From Gammaproteobacteria bacterium (GTDB lineage: Bacteria > Pseudomonadota > Gammaproteobacteria > Steroidobacterales > Foliamicaceae), in assembly GCA_028821145.1 (NCBI GenBank), contig JAPPHC010000072.1, forward strand, positions 1 through 45,868: a DNA stretch of 45,868 bases, given 5' to 3'. The translations under genes and the position numbers were made by a program. The notes beneath the pieces are model-generated. The model did not search any database, had not been told where the DNA came from, and saw nothing but the letters and a program-made list of their open reading frames with translations. Every line of letters starts with the position of its first letter. Position 1 is the first letter of the stretch. This document shows positions 1 to 7,274 of the stretch, piece after piece.

Positions 1-2
1 GC

Positions 3-56
3 GTCATTCTCGCGCTCGGACTGCCGTACCTGAACCGCTTGCTGTTCGGCGGCTAA
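3..56 (+). CDS. C-terminal tail of an unidentified (membrane?) protein, truncated by the window edge
   Basis: Reading from base 3 gives a short open tail ending in LPYLNRLLFGG and a TAA stop at 54-56. The composition is hydrophobic with a terminal basic residue, as at the end of a membrane protein. Only 17 codons are visible, so no family can be named. It converges on the ZIP transporter gene, whose stop is at 102, and I see no hairpin terminator in the 45 bp between them. The reading frame is an inference from the absence of stops and could be chance. Confidence 0.35.
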   Translation, partial: VILALGLPYLNRLLFGG

Positions 57-101
57 AGGCCCGCCGCACAAGTCGCATGATTACGCTCGGCGTTCGGGTT
101 G

Positions 102-971
102 CTAATGGCCCCCGTGCTCTTCGCCGCCCAGCATGACCCCCGCCTCGACGAAGTGAAGCGCATATGCGAGACCGATGCCTACCAGGAAGACCAGGATGAG
201 CCTTAGCCGGTCATGCGAGTGAAAATGGATCTCCGGCAAAAGGTCGCTCAGGGCGATGCAAAGGAAAGCGCCGGCGGCAAAACAAAGAACGTAGCCGGCC
301 ACCGCTCCACCGGTGCCCTCCACGACGTCGAGCTGCCCGACGCCCCAGAAAGTGCCCAGCGCCACAGCGGGACACAGCAGCGCGAATCCCAGGTTTACGA
401 GGTTGCGATAGCGGGCGGCGTATCCCGCCGACCGCATCATGCTGACGATCGAGTACGCATCCAGCGGCTTGTGCAGCAGTATCGCCATGAACGCGCCTAG
501 TCCCGGCAGCGCGCCTATGCCGGTAGGGCGCACGCTCGCCTGAACGCTTGCTCCCAGCAACACGCCCTCGGTAATCGTGTGAATCCCGAGGCCGATCGCA
601 ATGCCGATTACGCTCCTGGCGCCGACCAACTCGTGACGGTGATCCCGGTGATGGTACAAGTCACGCGCCTCGCCACTGAAGTCATGCTGGTGAAAATGGA
701 ACATGCGCAGCAGGGCAATCATCATGATTGCGCCGAAAACCGCCCAGACCATGCCCTTCTCGGCGCTCTCTGGACCCGGAATGCGGTCCAGTCCATGCGG
801 CAGCAGGTGATAAAGGGCAATGCCCAGGATGAATCCCGCCACAAGACTCATGACCAACTGGGTGCGGGTATGCGAAAGCTCGCCCAGCACCGAGAGTTTT
901 CCGCCCAGAAAGGCGGCCGCAAAGATCGCCAGGCAGTACCCGAGCAGCAGCAGGAGGAGGACCGGATCCAT
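102..971 (-). CDS. ZIP-family divalent metal transporter
   Basis: This 289-residue inner-membrane protein looks like a ZIP (ZupT/ZIP-type) zinc or iron transporter. It has about eight hydrophobic segments. A His-rich cytoplasmic-type loop lies at residues 92-113 (FHFHQHDF, YHHRDHRHE). The helix-4 metal motif HTITEG is at 131-136 and the helix-5 motif HKPLD at 167-171, where most ZIPs have HKxxE. Further His clusters are HFHSHD near residue 248 and EEHGGH at the very C terminus. It is the last gene of the minus-strand metal run, 80 bp after the three-helix protein gene. That gap contains a small perfect dyad about 24 bp before the ATG. ZIP proteins normally import metal, so its place at the end of an efflux operon is unusual; it may be separately regulated. 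The family call is firm; substrate and direction are inferred. Confidence 0.9.
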   Translation of the reverse strand: MDPVLLLLLLGYCLAIFAAAFLGGKLSVLGELSHTRTQLVMSLVAGFILGIALYHLLPHGLDRIPGPESAEKGMVWAVFGAIMMIALLRMFHFHQHDFSGEARDLYHHRDHRHELVGARSVIGIAIGLGIHTITEGVLLGASVQASVRPTGIGALPGLGAFMAILLHKPLDAYSIVSMMRSAGYAARYRNLVNLGFALLCPAVALGTFWGVGQLDVVEGTGGAVAGYVLCFAAGAFLCIALSDLLPEIHFHSHDRLRLILVFLVGIGLAYALHFVEAGVMLGGEEHGGH

Positions 972-994
972 CGTGGGTCAGGCCGGGACGATGG

Positions 995-1007
995 CGAGTC
1001 GCACTCG
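995..1007. repeat. Short perfect inverted repeat upstream of the ZIP gene
   Basis: The sequence CGAGT-CGC-ACTCG is a 5-bp perfect dyad with a 3-bp centre, 24 bp before the ZIP start codon. It lies in the only sizeable gap (80 bp) between the ZIP gene and the rest of the minus-strand run. It could be an operator half-site pair or a small mRNA hairpin. At this length and GC content it could also be chance. Confidence 0.25.
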
Positions 1008-1051
1008 ATTCAGTTTCTGCATTGGAACCCCCCGCACTGGACCGGATTGGG

Positions 1052-1567
1052 TCAGAAAAACAACATCAGCAGTACGATGCTGACGATTCCGCCGATCAGG
1101 AAAGCCGAGCCGGCGGCAACGCCCGAAGCGGTGGCGAAATCCGCCACGCGGAAAGCCTGGTTCTCCACGAAGAACAGTACCTGAGTGCGGTCCATTTCCC
1201 CGTCGACGAACTTCTTGAGGGCAGTCTCCGCCCCGTGCGCCTCCTTGACCGAAACCAGCGCCACGAGAATGGTGGTAATGGCGGAAGTGAGAATGCCGAC
1301 GGCGAAGATCACCAGGGCCGTGAGGGCCACCCAGTGGTAGGCCGGGTCCTCGGCAATCTCTGAGGTGCCCATGAATTCGGGATTTGCCGAGATGGTCATG
1401 AATCCGATCACCAGCGCCGCGCCGCCGGCGTTGCCCAGCAGCAGCATGCGCGTAGACTGGTCTATCAGGCGGAACATCACGCCTCGCCGCCGGGCCACGA
1501 CCTTGTAGAGTTCGCGCAGCCATTCCTCGCCGATCTCCTCCAGCGAGAACTGTTCCAGTTTCTTCAC
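1052..1567 (-). CDS. Three-helix membrane protein of unknown function
   Basis: This is a 171-residue protein I do not recognise. The N-terminal 40 residues are charged and look cytoplasmic (KKLEQFSLEEIGEEWLREL). Hydrophobic segments follow at about residues 42-60, 82-105 and 144-171, the last ending in LLMLFF at the C terminus. Between helices 2 and 3 lies a charged segment of about 35 residues. It overlaps the stop of the binding-protein gene by 4 bp (ATGA), so the two are almost certainly translationally coupled and may form a complex. No signal peptide or metal-binding cluster is visible. It could be a membrane anchor or signalling partner for the binding protein; that is inference from coupling only. 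Confidence 0.8.
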   Translation of the reverse strand: MKKLEQFSLEEIGEEWLRELYKVVARRRGVMFRLIDQSTRMLLLGNAGGAALVIGFMTISANPEFMGTSEIAEDPAYHWVALTALVIFAVGILTSAITTILVALVSVKEAHGAETALKKFVDGEMDRTQVLFFVENQAFRVADFATASGVAAGSAFLIGGIVSIVLLMLFF

Positions 1568-2718
1568 GAACCGTTCTTCCCGATTTCCGGTTCAGCGCCC
1601 AGGTGAGTCAGCCGGATATAGCGCGAGCCGGCGTTCGATCCCGGCCGGAACTCGATTTTCCAGCCGTCCAGCTCCATCGGCTCCGGAGACAGTGCGTTGC
1701 GCAGGAAGTTCTCGCGGGTCAGTTCACCTTCCATCCGCTCCAGCACGGCGATTACGAAACGGCCGAGGATGTAGCCTTCCAGCGAATCCTCGTTGACGGG
1801 GTCATCCGATTGCGTATGCCGTGCTTCCTCGGAAACGGCCCGCTGAAAACTTGCCACGATCGGGCTCTGGTAATTGCCGGCGTCCGGCACAACCTCGGTA
1901 ACGAGAATTCTGGGGTTCGGGTCGCTGATCAGTTCCTTCAGTTCATGCGAGACCGTGTACGAGAGGTTGGCCAGCAGGTAATCCTGCCCCAGCGAGTTGG
2001 CCAGATTGATTATGGTGGAGTTCGCCGCGTAGGTGCCGACCAGCAGGATCGCGTCCAGATCCGCTTTTTCCACCGAGAACAGGCTGGTATGTACGGCGTG
2101 GGTGTTGCGGGTGTAGGCGCTCCTCGCCAGTATCGGAATGGCGCGTTCGTCCATGAGCGCCTTGTAACTTCTCAGCGCCGTTCGCCCGAAGGCGTCGTCC
2201 TGGTAGATGATTCCGAACCTCGCTCCTCCCTGCTCGATCATGTAGTCGATCAGCCGTTCGATTTCCTCGAAGTAGCTGGCTCTCAGGTTCACCACGTTCG
2301 GATAGCGCTTGGCATCGCGCAGGAAGTCCGCGCCGGTCAGGGGTCCTATGAACGGGACCCCCGCATTCCTGAGCATCGGAGCGATGCGTCTTGAGGTAGG
2401 CGTGCCAACCGCGCCGATGACCGCAAACACCGGCTGTTCGGAAATGAAGCTCTCGGCGTTGGCGGCCGCCAGGTCCGGCTCGTAGCCATCGTCGAGCGCA
2501 AGCAGTTCCAGGGTCCTTCCGGCGACCCCGCCCGTGCTGTTCCGTTCCGCGAACGCTGCCAGGATGCCTGCCCTGTAATGCGTCCCCAGATCCTCGTTCG
2601 TGCCTGTGAAACAGGCGGTCTGGCCGAACACGATCCGGTCGGCGGAAACTCCGGGGGCGGCGTTCGCGGCAAAGGCCAGGGAGGCCAGGGCCAGGATCAT
2701 GACAGCCTGCCTGAACAT
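1564..2718 (-). CDS. Orphan LivJ-type periplasmic ligand-binding protein
   Basis: This is a type 1 periplasmic binding protein (Peripla_BP_6/LivJ group) of about 384 residues. I chose the ATG at 2718, which gives a clean signal peptide (MFRQAVMILALASLAFAANA) and starts one base after the upstream stop. The longer ORF from 2751 would add 11 Arg/Pro-rich residues. Family hallmarks are VFGQTACFTG near the mature start, a LLALDDGYEP strand-loop, VFAVIGAVGTPTS in the cleft and FGIIYQDDAFGR in the second lobe. Such proteins bind amino acids, ureas or other small ligands for ABC importers, or act as sensors. No Liv-type permease or ATPase is present here. It lies between SPFH genes and a three-helix protein, so a sensory or complex-forming role is possible. 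Confidence 0.85.
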   Translation of the reverse strand: MFRQAVMILALASLAFAANAAPGVSADRIVFGQTACFTGTNEDLGTHYRAGILAAFAERNSTGGVAGRTLELLALDDGYEPDLAAANAESFISEQPVFAVIGAVGTPTSRRIAPMLRNAGVPFIGPLTGADFLRDAKRYPNVVNLRASYFEEIERLIDYMIEQGGARFGIIYQDDAFGRTALRSYKALMDERAIPILARSAYTRNTHAVHTSLFSVEKADLDAILLVGTYAANSTIINLANSLGQDYLLANLSYTVSHELKELISDPNPRILVTEVVPDAGNYQSPIVASFQRAVSEEARHTQSDDPVNEDSLEGYILGRFVIAVLERMEGELTRENFLRNALSPEPMELDGWKIEFRPGSNAGSRYIRLTHLGAEPEIGKNGS

Positions 2719-2719
2719 G

Positions 2720-4006
2720 CTATTCGGAGGCGGCCTCCGCCTGCTGCTCATCCATTTGCGCTTCCTCCTTCGCCAGGGTTTCTACCATGGGTTCGGTAAA
2801 CGGCTGATCGGTCGCCGGCGGCGGGTCGCTCTTTACCCGCTGGTGCGTGAAGATGGACGCCGAGTCGAAAATGAGCGACCTCGGCCGGGCAATGGCCAGG
2901 TCGTCGCGCTCGGCGCTGCGGCTGTGGAATTGTCCGCTCACCAGGAACTTGTCGTCATCCACGGTCTCCACGGCATGCTCGCCGGGGCGCGTCGTTGCCG
3001 ACAGCAGGGGACGGTCAGCGCGGGCCGGCGGAACCAGGAGCATTTCCGCGGGCGTCGCTCCGCCCAGGCCGTCAATCATGTTGATGTCGATTGTCGATTC
3101 GGCGCCGGGGTTGACCGCCGCGAGACTGGCATCCTTGAATATGGTGCGCATGCGCTGCCAATAGCGCGTGACCGTGACCTGGGCGGGCTGTTGCCGGTAT
3201 TCGTCCAGCAGTTCGAGGAACGCGTCGGCGCTGCTTCCGGCCTGGGCCACCCTTTCCGTGGCCTTGGCCCGCGCGTCCATCAGAATGGCCTCGGCCTGTC
3301 CGCGCGAACGCGCCAGGAAGTGTTCGCGGTCCCGGTTGGCGTTGCTGATGGCCTGGGCCTTGTCGGCGGTGGCGTCGCTGACGTCGCGGAAGGCGGCCCG
3401 CGTTTCTTCCACCGGACTGACCTCGACGATGTTCAGCGCGACCAGTTCCACGCCGATGTCGTTGCGCTCGAGTTCTTCGGTAACGGCTTCTTCAATGTGC
3501 TGCTGAATGACATTGCGGTTCAGCGTGAGCACCAGATCGATGAAGTTCTGGCCAACGGTCTGCACCAGTTCCTCGCGGATCAGCATGGTGAGAACCTGTA
3601 TCGGGTCGTCGGTGGCGAACAGGAAGTTTCGCAGGTTATCGATCTGATACTGAACTGCCACTGCAATTTCGAGCAGATTGGTGTCGCCCGTGAGGATCGT
3701 GAAGTTGACTGTGCCGGCGTCGGCGCTGGCCACCTGGTACCCTTCGATTCTGAGAACCTTGCGGACATGAGTCTTTTCGATGATCGGCACGCAGTAATGC
3801 CAACCGGGTTCGACGTTTGCGTCGATCACCCGGCCGAAGCGCGTCAGCACGCCAAGCTCCTCTTTCTTGACGACGTAGAAGCCGGTGGCCAGAAAAACGG
3901 CCAGCGCGGCGGCCACCACCCCCAGCGTGAGCTTGCCGCTGTTGCGGCCGACAAAATCGAACGCCTGATGAATGGCGCGGGTGCTGGGCGGCAGCTTTTC
4001 GCTCAT
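2720..4006 (-). CDS. HflK-like SPFH/band 7 membrane protein
   Basis: This 428-residue protein has one N-terminal transmembrane helix (about residues 27-46) followed by an SPFH/band 7 domain. Visible family features are the KKEELGVLTRFGRV start of the domain, PGWHYCVPII, a mid-domain run TGDTNLLEIAVAVQYQI and the coiled-coil RDREHFLARSRGQAEAI. HflK and HflC in E. coli form a periplasmic cage around the FtsH protease. This copy is not in the usual hflX-hflK-hflC context and has an unusual C-terminal tail of about 120 residues, rich in acidic residues and Gln near its end. Its start overlaps the HflC-like stop by 4 bp. It is probably a specialised paralogue serving the metal-efflux operon rather than the housekeeping HflK. 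SPFH assignment is strong; role inferred. Confidence 0.88.
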   Translation of the reverse strand: MSEKLPPSTRAIHQAFDFVGRNSGKLTLGVVAAALAVFLATGFYVVKKEELGVLTRFGRVIDANVEPGWHYCVPIIEKTHVRKVLRIEGYQVASADAGTVNFTILTGDTNLLEIAVAVQYQIDNLRNFLFATDDPIQVLTMLIREELVQTVGQNFIDLVLTLNRNVIQQHIEEAVTEELERNDIGVELVALNIVEVSPVEETRAAFRDVSDATADKAQAISNANRDREHFLARSRGQAEAILMDARAKATERVAQAGSSADAFLELLDEYRQQPAQVTVTRYWQRMRTIFKDASLAAVNPGAESTIDINMIDGLGGATPAEMLLVPPARADRPLLSATTRPGEHAVETVDDDKFLVSGQFHSRSAERDDLAIARPRSLIFDSASIFTHQRVKSDPPPATDQPFTEPMVETLAKEEAQMDEQQAEAASE

Positions 4007-4896
4007 GGGCCGGGCGCTTCGGTGCTGTCGAGATACTTGAACAGCTCATTGTCGGCCGGCAGCATGAGCGTGGTGTTCTTGTCGATAATCAGGTCATAGC
4101 TGTCCAGGGCGCGGATGAACTTGTAGAACTCAGGGTCCTGCTGATAGGCCCTGCCCAGCAGGGAAATGGCCTCCGCTTCGGCGCGGCCGAGGATGGCGGT
4201 CGCCTCGGCATGCGCCTCCGCCAGCAGCTTCTCGTGCTCGTTGATGGCCAGGGCCTCGATACGGATCGCCATTTCCTCGCCTTCGCTTCGGTAGCGTGTG
4301 GCGATCCGCGCCCTCTCCGCGATCATGCGTTCTATCACGCTGGGGCGATTCTCCGGAGGCAGCGTGTACTCGACGATGCCGGCGCGAAGCACTTCGACGC
4401 CATAGCTCTCCAGTGCGATGGGAGCGATCCGCGCCAGAATTTCGGCCGCCGCAATGTCGGTGTCCTCATGCTCCAGGCCCAGCCCGATGAACGCTTCCCG
4501 GGCCATGTTGCTGATGACGATCCCGCTGCTGGAAAGATACAGGTCCTGGAGCTTCTCGATCGCGCTCTCGCCGGTGCGTATCGCCTCCACGAACAGTATC
4601 GGATCCACGACGCGCCATAGCAGGTAGCCGTCAACGAGGATGCTCTTCTGGTCCTCGGTGAGCAACTCGTTGGGAAGGTTGGTCAGTGTGTGGATGCGGC
4701 GGTCCACCTTGTAGATGTGGGAAATGGGGCGCGGCCATTTGAGATGGAATCCGGGCTGGCGCACCGGCGGTGAGATCCTGCCGAAGTGCGTCAGCACGCC
4801 CTGCTCGGTTTCATTGATGACGTAGAAGCTGTCGTATGCCACCACGCTCAGCGCGATTGCGGCCGCAACCGCCGTCAGTTTTTGTTTCAAATTCAT
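4003..4896 (-). CDS. HflC-like SPFH/band 7 membrane protein
   Basis: This 297-residue protein matches HflC in layout: a short N-terminal membrane helix (about 8-24), the domain start INETEQGVLTHFGRI, and PGFHLKWPRPI. The typical HflC C-terminal block is also present: MIAERARIATRYRSEGEE, a coiled coil with AEAHAEATAILGRAEAEA, then QDPEFYKFIRALDSYD. HflC normally pairs with HflK to form a membrane-anchored cage that modulates FtsH. Here it starts by a 4-bp overlap with the permease-SPFH fusion and ends in a 4-bp overlap with the HflK-like gene, so three SPFH subunits are made in tight succession. A heteromeric ring is the natural inference. I do not give it the hflC symbol because the context argues for a paralogue. 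Confidence 0.9.
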   Translation of the reverse strand: MNLKQKLTAVAAAIALSVVAYDSFYVINETEQGVLTHFGRISPPVRQPGFHLKWPRPISHIYKVDRRIHTLTNLPNELLTEDQKSILVDGYLLWRVVDPILFVEAIRTGESAIEKLQDLYLSSSGIVISNMAREAFIGLGLEHEDTDIAAAEILARIAPIALESYGVEVLRAGIVEYTLPPENRPSVIERMIAERARIATRYRSEGEEMAIRIEALAINEHEKLLAEAHAEATAILGRAEAEAISLLGRAYQQDPEFYKFIRALDSYDLIIDKNTTLMLPADNELFKYLDSTEAPGP

Positions 4897-7199
4897 GGCC
4901 TGTTCTCCTCGCCCGGCTGCCCGTTCGCAGCAGGGACGTCATCCGGCCTTCTTTTCCACAGCGCGACTTTTTCCAGGCTGTCCTGATTCGGGACGATAAT
5001 CTTGGCGTTCCCCGAAAGGGCGGTTTCCAGCTTTTCGCGCCACAGCATGTTTTGCGTTACTTCGGGCGCCGTGGCAACCGCGGAGGCCACGGTAATGATC
5101 GCCTCGGCCTCCGCCCTTGACGTTGTGACCCTGCCGTAGGCGGCCCCCTCGGCCTGCCGTACTTCATATTCGGCGTTGCCGTGCGCCTGGGGAACGAGCT
5201 CGGCCATGAATCGTTGCGCGTTCACCACGATCCGCTCCTTGTCTTCCTGGGCGCTGGAAACTTCACGGAACGCGCTGACGGTCTCCATGGTGGGAACAAT
5301 TCTCAGCAGGTTGACCTTTACGAGGTCAACGCTATCCAGCGCCGGTGTGCTGTCCTCGCCGGGATCCGTGAACAGAGCGCCGATTTCCTCCTCCAGGGTA
5401 GCCCTGTGCACGTTTAGAAGCTGCTCCAGGTCCCGGGCCGCAATGAAAGAGCGCACATGGTCGCGCACCCATCGCTCGATGATCTGTTCGGGATTGTTCG
5501 TCTGGTAGTGATAGGTATAAGGATCGTTTACCCGGTATTGCACATTGACGTGAACAGACATCAGGCTCAGGTCGCCGGCCACGTACTCGTGCGGCGTATC
5601 GCCCATGATCGACTTGACCTCCCGGATCGGCCACTTGTCCACCTTTACGACCGGACGCGGAGCCAGGTAATGCAATCCCGGCTGCAGGTCTTTCCAGTAC
5701 ACCCGGCCCGCCAGCCGCCCGTAACCGACGCTGTCGGGCGGGACCGTGGTGAAGCCCGTGGCAAGCAGTGCGCCGAGCGCCAGCACCCAGACGATCACGC
5801 CCATCGGGGTGCTGGGCGCCAGCACGCCCCTGAAGGAGCGGTTGCGCGTCATGCGCGCCCAGGTGCTTCTCCAGCGCGAGGACACCGGCCGGATGTTCAT
5901 CAGCAGGTCTTCGTAGCCGCTCTTCAGAGCGCCCGCGCGGAAGCGCCACACAACCAGCCCGAAAAGCGCAAACGCCGACGCCCATTGCAGGAATTGGATC
6001 GTGGTGGATTCCGACGGCGCCAGATTGACGGTGATGCCCAGCCCCGTCGCGAGCAGCAGGATGTCGATCAGGATTCCGAGGACCACGGTAACGGCGATTA
6101 CGGAACTGACATACACCGATGCAAACCGCACGCCGAACTGGCTCATGATGATCGCGATCGTGCCGGTATTGGTGGCCGGGCCGGTCATCAGGAAAATCAG
6201 CGCCGCTCCGGGGCTGAAGCCCTTGGCGACCAGCGCCGCCGCGATCGGGGTGCTGGCCGAGGCGCAGATGTAGAGCGGAACGCCTACGATGACCATGATC
6301 GGATAGGACAGCCAGCGGGCGTATTCGCTGGCCATCAGGTCGCCCGGAATGGCCAGGTAGAGGACGCCGCCCAGGGCAACGCCCACCAGCAACGCAAAAA
6401 GTATGTCGTCGGCGATCTCGATGAACCCGTAGCGGAAAATGTGCCGGACCACCGTGCGGAAACTCAGGCCGGACCGTTCCGACCGTTCGGCCTCCGGCTC
6501 TCCGGACGCCCGTCCGGGTTGATCGCCCGCGAATTTGGGGTCGTGATAAAAGTCCGGCTTGAGCCAGGAGGCGGACTTCACCCGGCTTGCGGTCAGGTAC
6601 AGGCTTTCCACCCATCGACCGGCCATCTTTTTCATCTCCGATGGGCTCACGTAGCAGTCGTCGCTGCCGGGCAAAAGCGGCTTGTGCTCGCCGTGGTCGT
6701 GGTCATGATCGTGGTCGTGGCCGTGATCATGGTCATGGTCATGGCCGCTGGTCTCGGCTTCGGGGTCGTCGCCCCGTATCAGTCCGATGCTGAAGATGCC
6801 GGCGACCACCGCGGTCACGAAGCTGATTACGGGGCGCACGACGGCCGCTATCCAGCCGAAGAAGGCGTTGGTCACGAGAATGGAGTCCGCTCCCGTTTCC
6901 GGCGCGGTAATCAGGAACGACATGCACGACGAACGCGACGCGCCCTTCCTGCGCATTTCCGCCACAACCGGCACCACCGAACAACTGCACAGCGGCACCG
7001 GAACGCCCAGCGCCGCACTCGTGCTCACGGACTTGAGGCTGTCGTGGCGCAGCCATCGGAGAATGGCTTCCCGGGAAATAAAGACGTGTATCAGCCCGGA
7101 GAGAAACAGCCCGAGCAGCAGCATGGGCGCCAGCAGCAGGAAAGACGCCCACAGGAAGCCGAAAAATCCCGCTAGCAGTCCGCTTGGCTCAATAGGCAC
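4893..7199 (-). CDS. Fusion protein: DUF318/ArsP-like metal permease with His-rich linker, plus SPFH domain
   Basis: This 768-residue protein joins two families. Residues 1 to about 430 are a UPF0718/DUF318 permease with about eight helices and the hallmark VPVPLCSCSVVPV near residues 66-78. That is the CxC signature of ArsP-like organoarsenical and Cu/Zn-type permeases; a second conserved block is TGPATNTGTI. A His/Asp tract of repeated HD pairs occupies about residues 151-174, a likely metal-binding loop. After a further helix near residues 470-490 comes an HflK-type SPFH domain (VPPDSVGYGRL, LQPGLHYLAPRP, VNVQYRVNDPY) with a C-terminal coiled coil. The start at 7199 gives a natural membrane N terminus. 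It lies 75 bp after the RND pump gene and overlaps the HflC-like gene by 4 bp. Continuous open reading through both domains argues for a real fusion. Metal export through a scaffolded permease is inferred. Confidence 0.88.
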   Translation of the reverse strand: MPIEPSGLLAGFFGFLWASFLLLAPMLLLGLFLSGLIHVFISREAILRWLRHDSLKSVSTSAALGVPVPLCSCSVVPVVAEMRRKGASRSSCMSFLITAPETGADSILVTNAFFGWIAAVVRPVISFVTAVVAGIFSIGLIRGDDPEAETSGHDHDHDHGHDHDHDHDHGEHKPLLPGSDDCYVSPSEMKKMAGRWVESLYLTASRVKSASWLKPDFYHDPKFAGDQPGRASGEPEAERSERSGLSFRTVVRHIFRYGFIEIADDILFALLVGVALGGVLYLAIPGDLMASEYARWLSYPIMVIVGVPLYICASASTPIAAALVAKGFSPGAALIFLMTGPATNTGTIAIIMSQFGVRFASVYVSSVIAVTVVLGILIDILLLATGLGITVNLAPSESTTIQFLQWASAFALFGLVVWRFRAGALKSGYEDLLMNIRPVSSRWRSTWARMTRNRSFRGVLAPSTPMGVIVWVLALGALLATGFTTVPPDSVGYGRLAGRVYWKDLQPGLHYLAPRPVVKVDKWPIREVKSIMGDTPHEYVAGDLSLMSVHVNVQYRVNDPYTYHYQTNNPEQIIERWVRDHVRSFIAARDLEQLLNVHRATLEEEIGALFTDPGEDSTPALDSVDLVKVNLLRIVPTMETVSAFREVSSAQEDKERIVVNAQRFMAELVPQAHGNAEYEVRQAEGAAYGRVTTSRAEAEAIITVASAVATAPEVTQNMLWREKLETALSGNAKIIVPNQDSLEKVALWKRRPDDVPAANGQPGEENRP
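6672..6749. repeat. Short tandem repeat encoding the His-Asp tract
   Basis: This stretch is built from near-repeats of 6-bp units such as GTGGTC and ATGGTC. On the minus strand it encodes alternating His and Asp codons with occasional Gly, inside the permease-SPFH fusion. The hexamer periodicity makes it prone to length variation by slippage, which would change the number of metal-binding residues without shifting frame. Confidence 0.7.
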
Positions 7200-7274
7200 C
7201 GTACGCTACCCCCCCGAATCGGCAAATGGTCCCGCCGGCGGATAACTGTAACACCGAACCCGCTTCCGTCGCCA

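Noticed and set aside
2600-4099. 499-codon plus-strand frame opposite the HflK-like gene
   Set aside because: The opposite strand has a clear SPFH protein with overlapping neighbours. This frame has no motif or ribosome site.
2720-4896. Treating the SPFH pair as the housekeeping hflK-hflC
   Set aside because: They lie in a metal operon without hflX, hfq or purA, and the order and C-terminal tails differ from the housekeeping pair.
6672-6749. Hexamer repeats considered as a CRISPR or other repeat array
   Set aside because: The units are 6 bp, have no spacers and encode an in-frame His-Asp tract within a protein.
5457-7175. Long plus-strand open frame opposite the permease-SPFH fusion
   Set aside because: It is the antisense shadow of the His-rich permease; the translation is rich in Arg, His and Asp with no recognisable domain.
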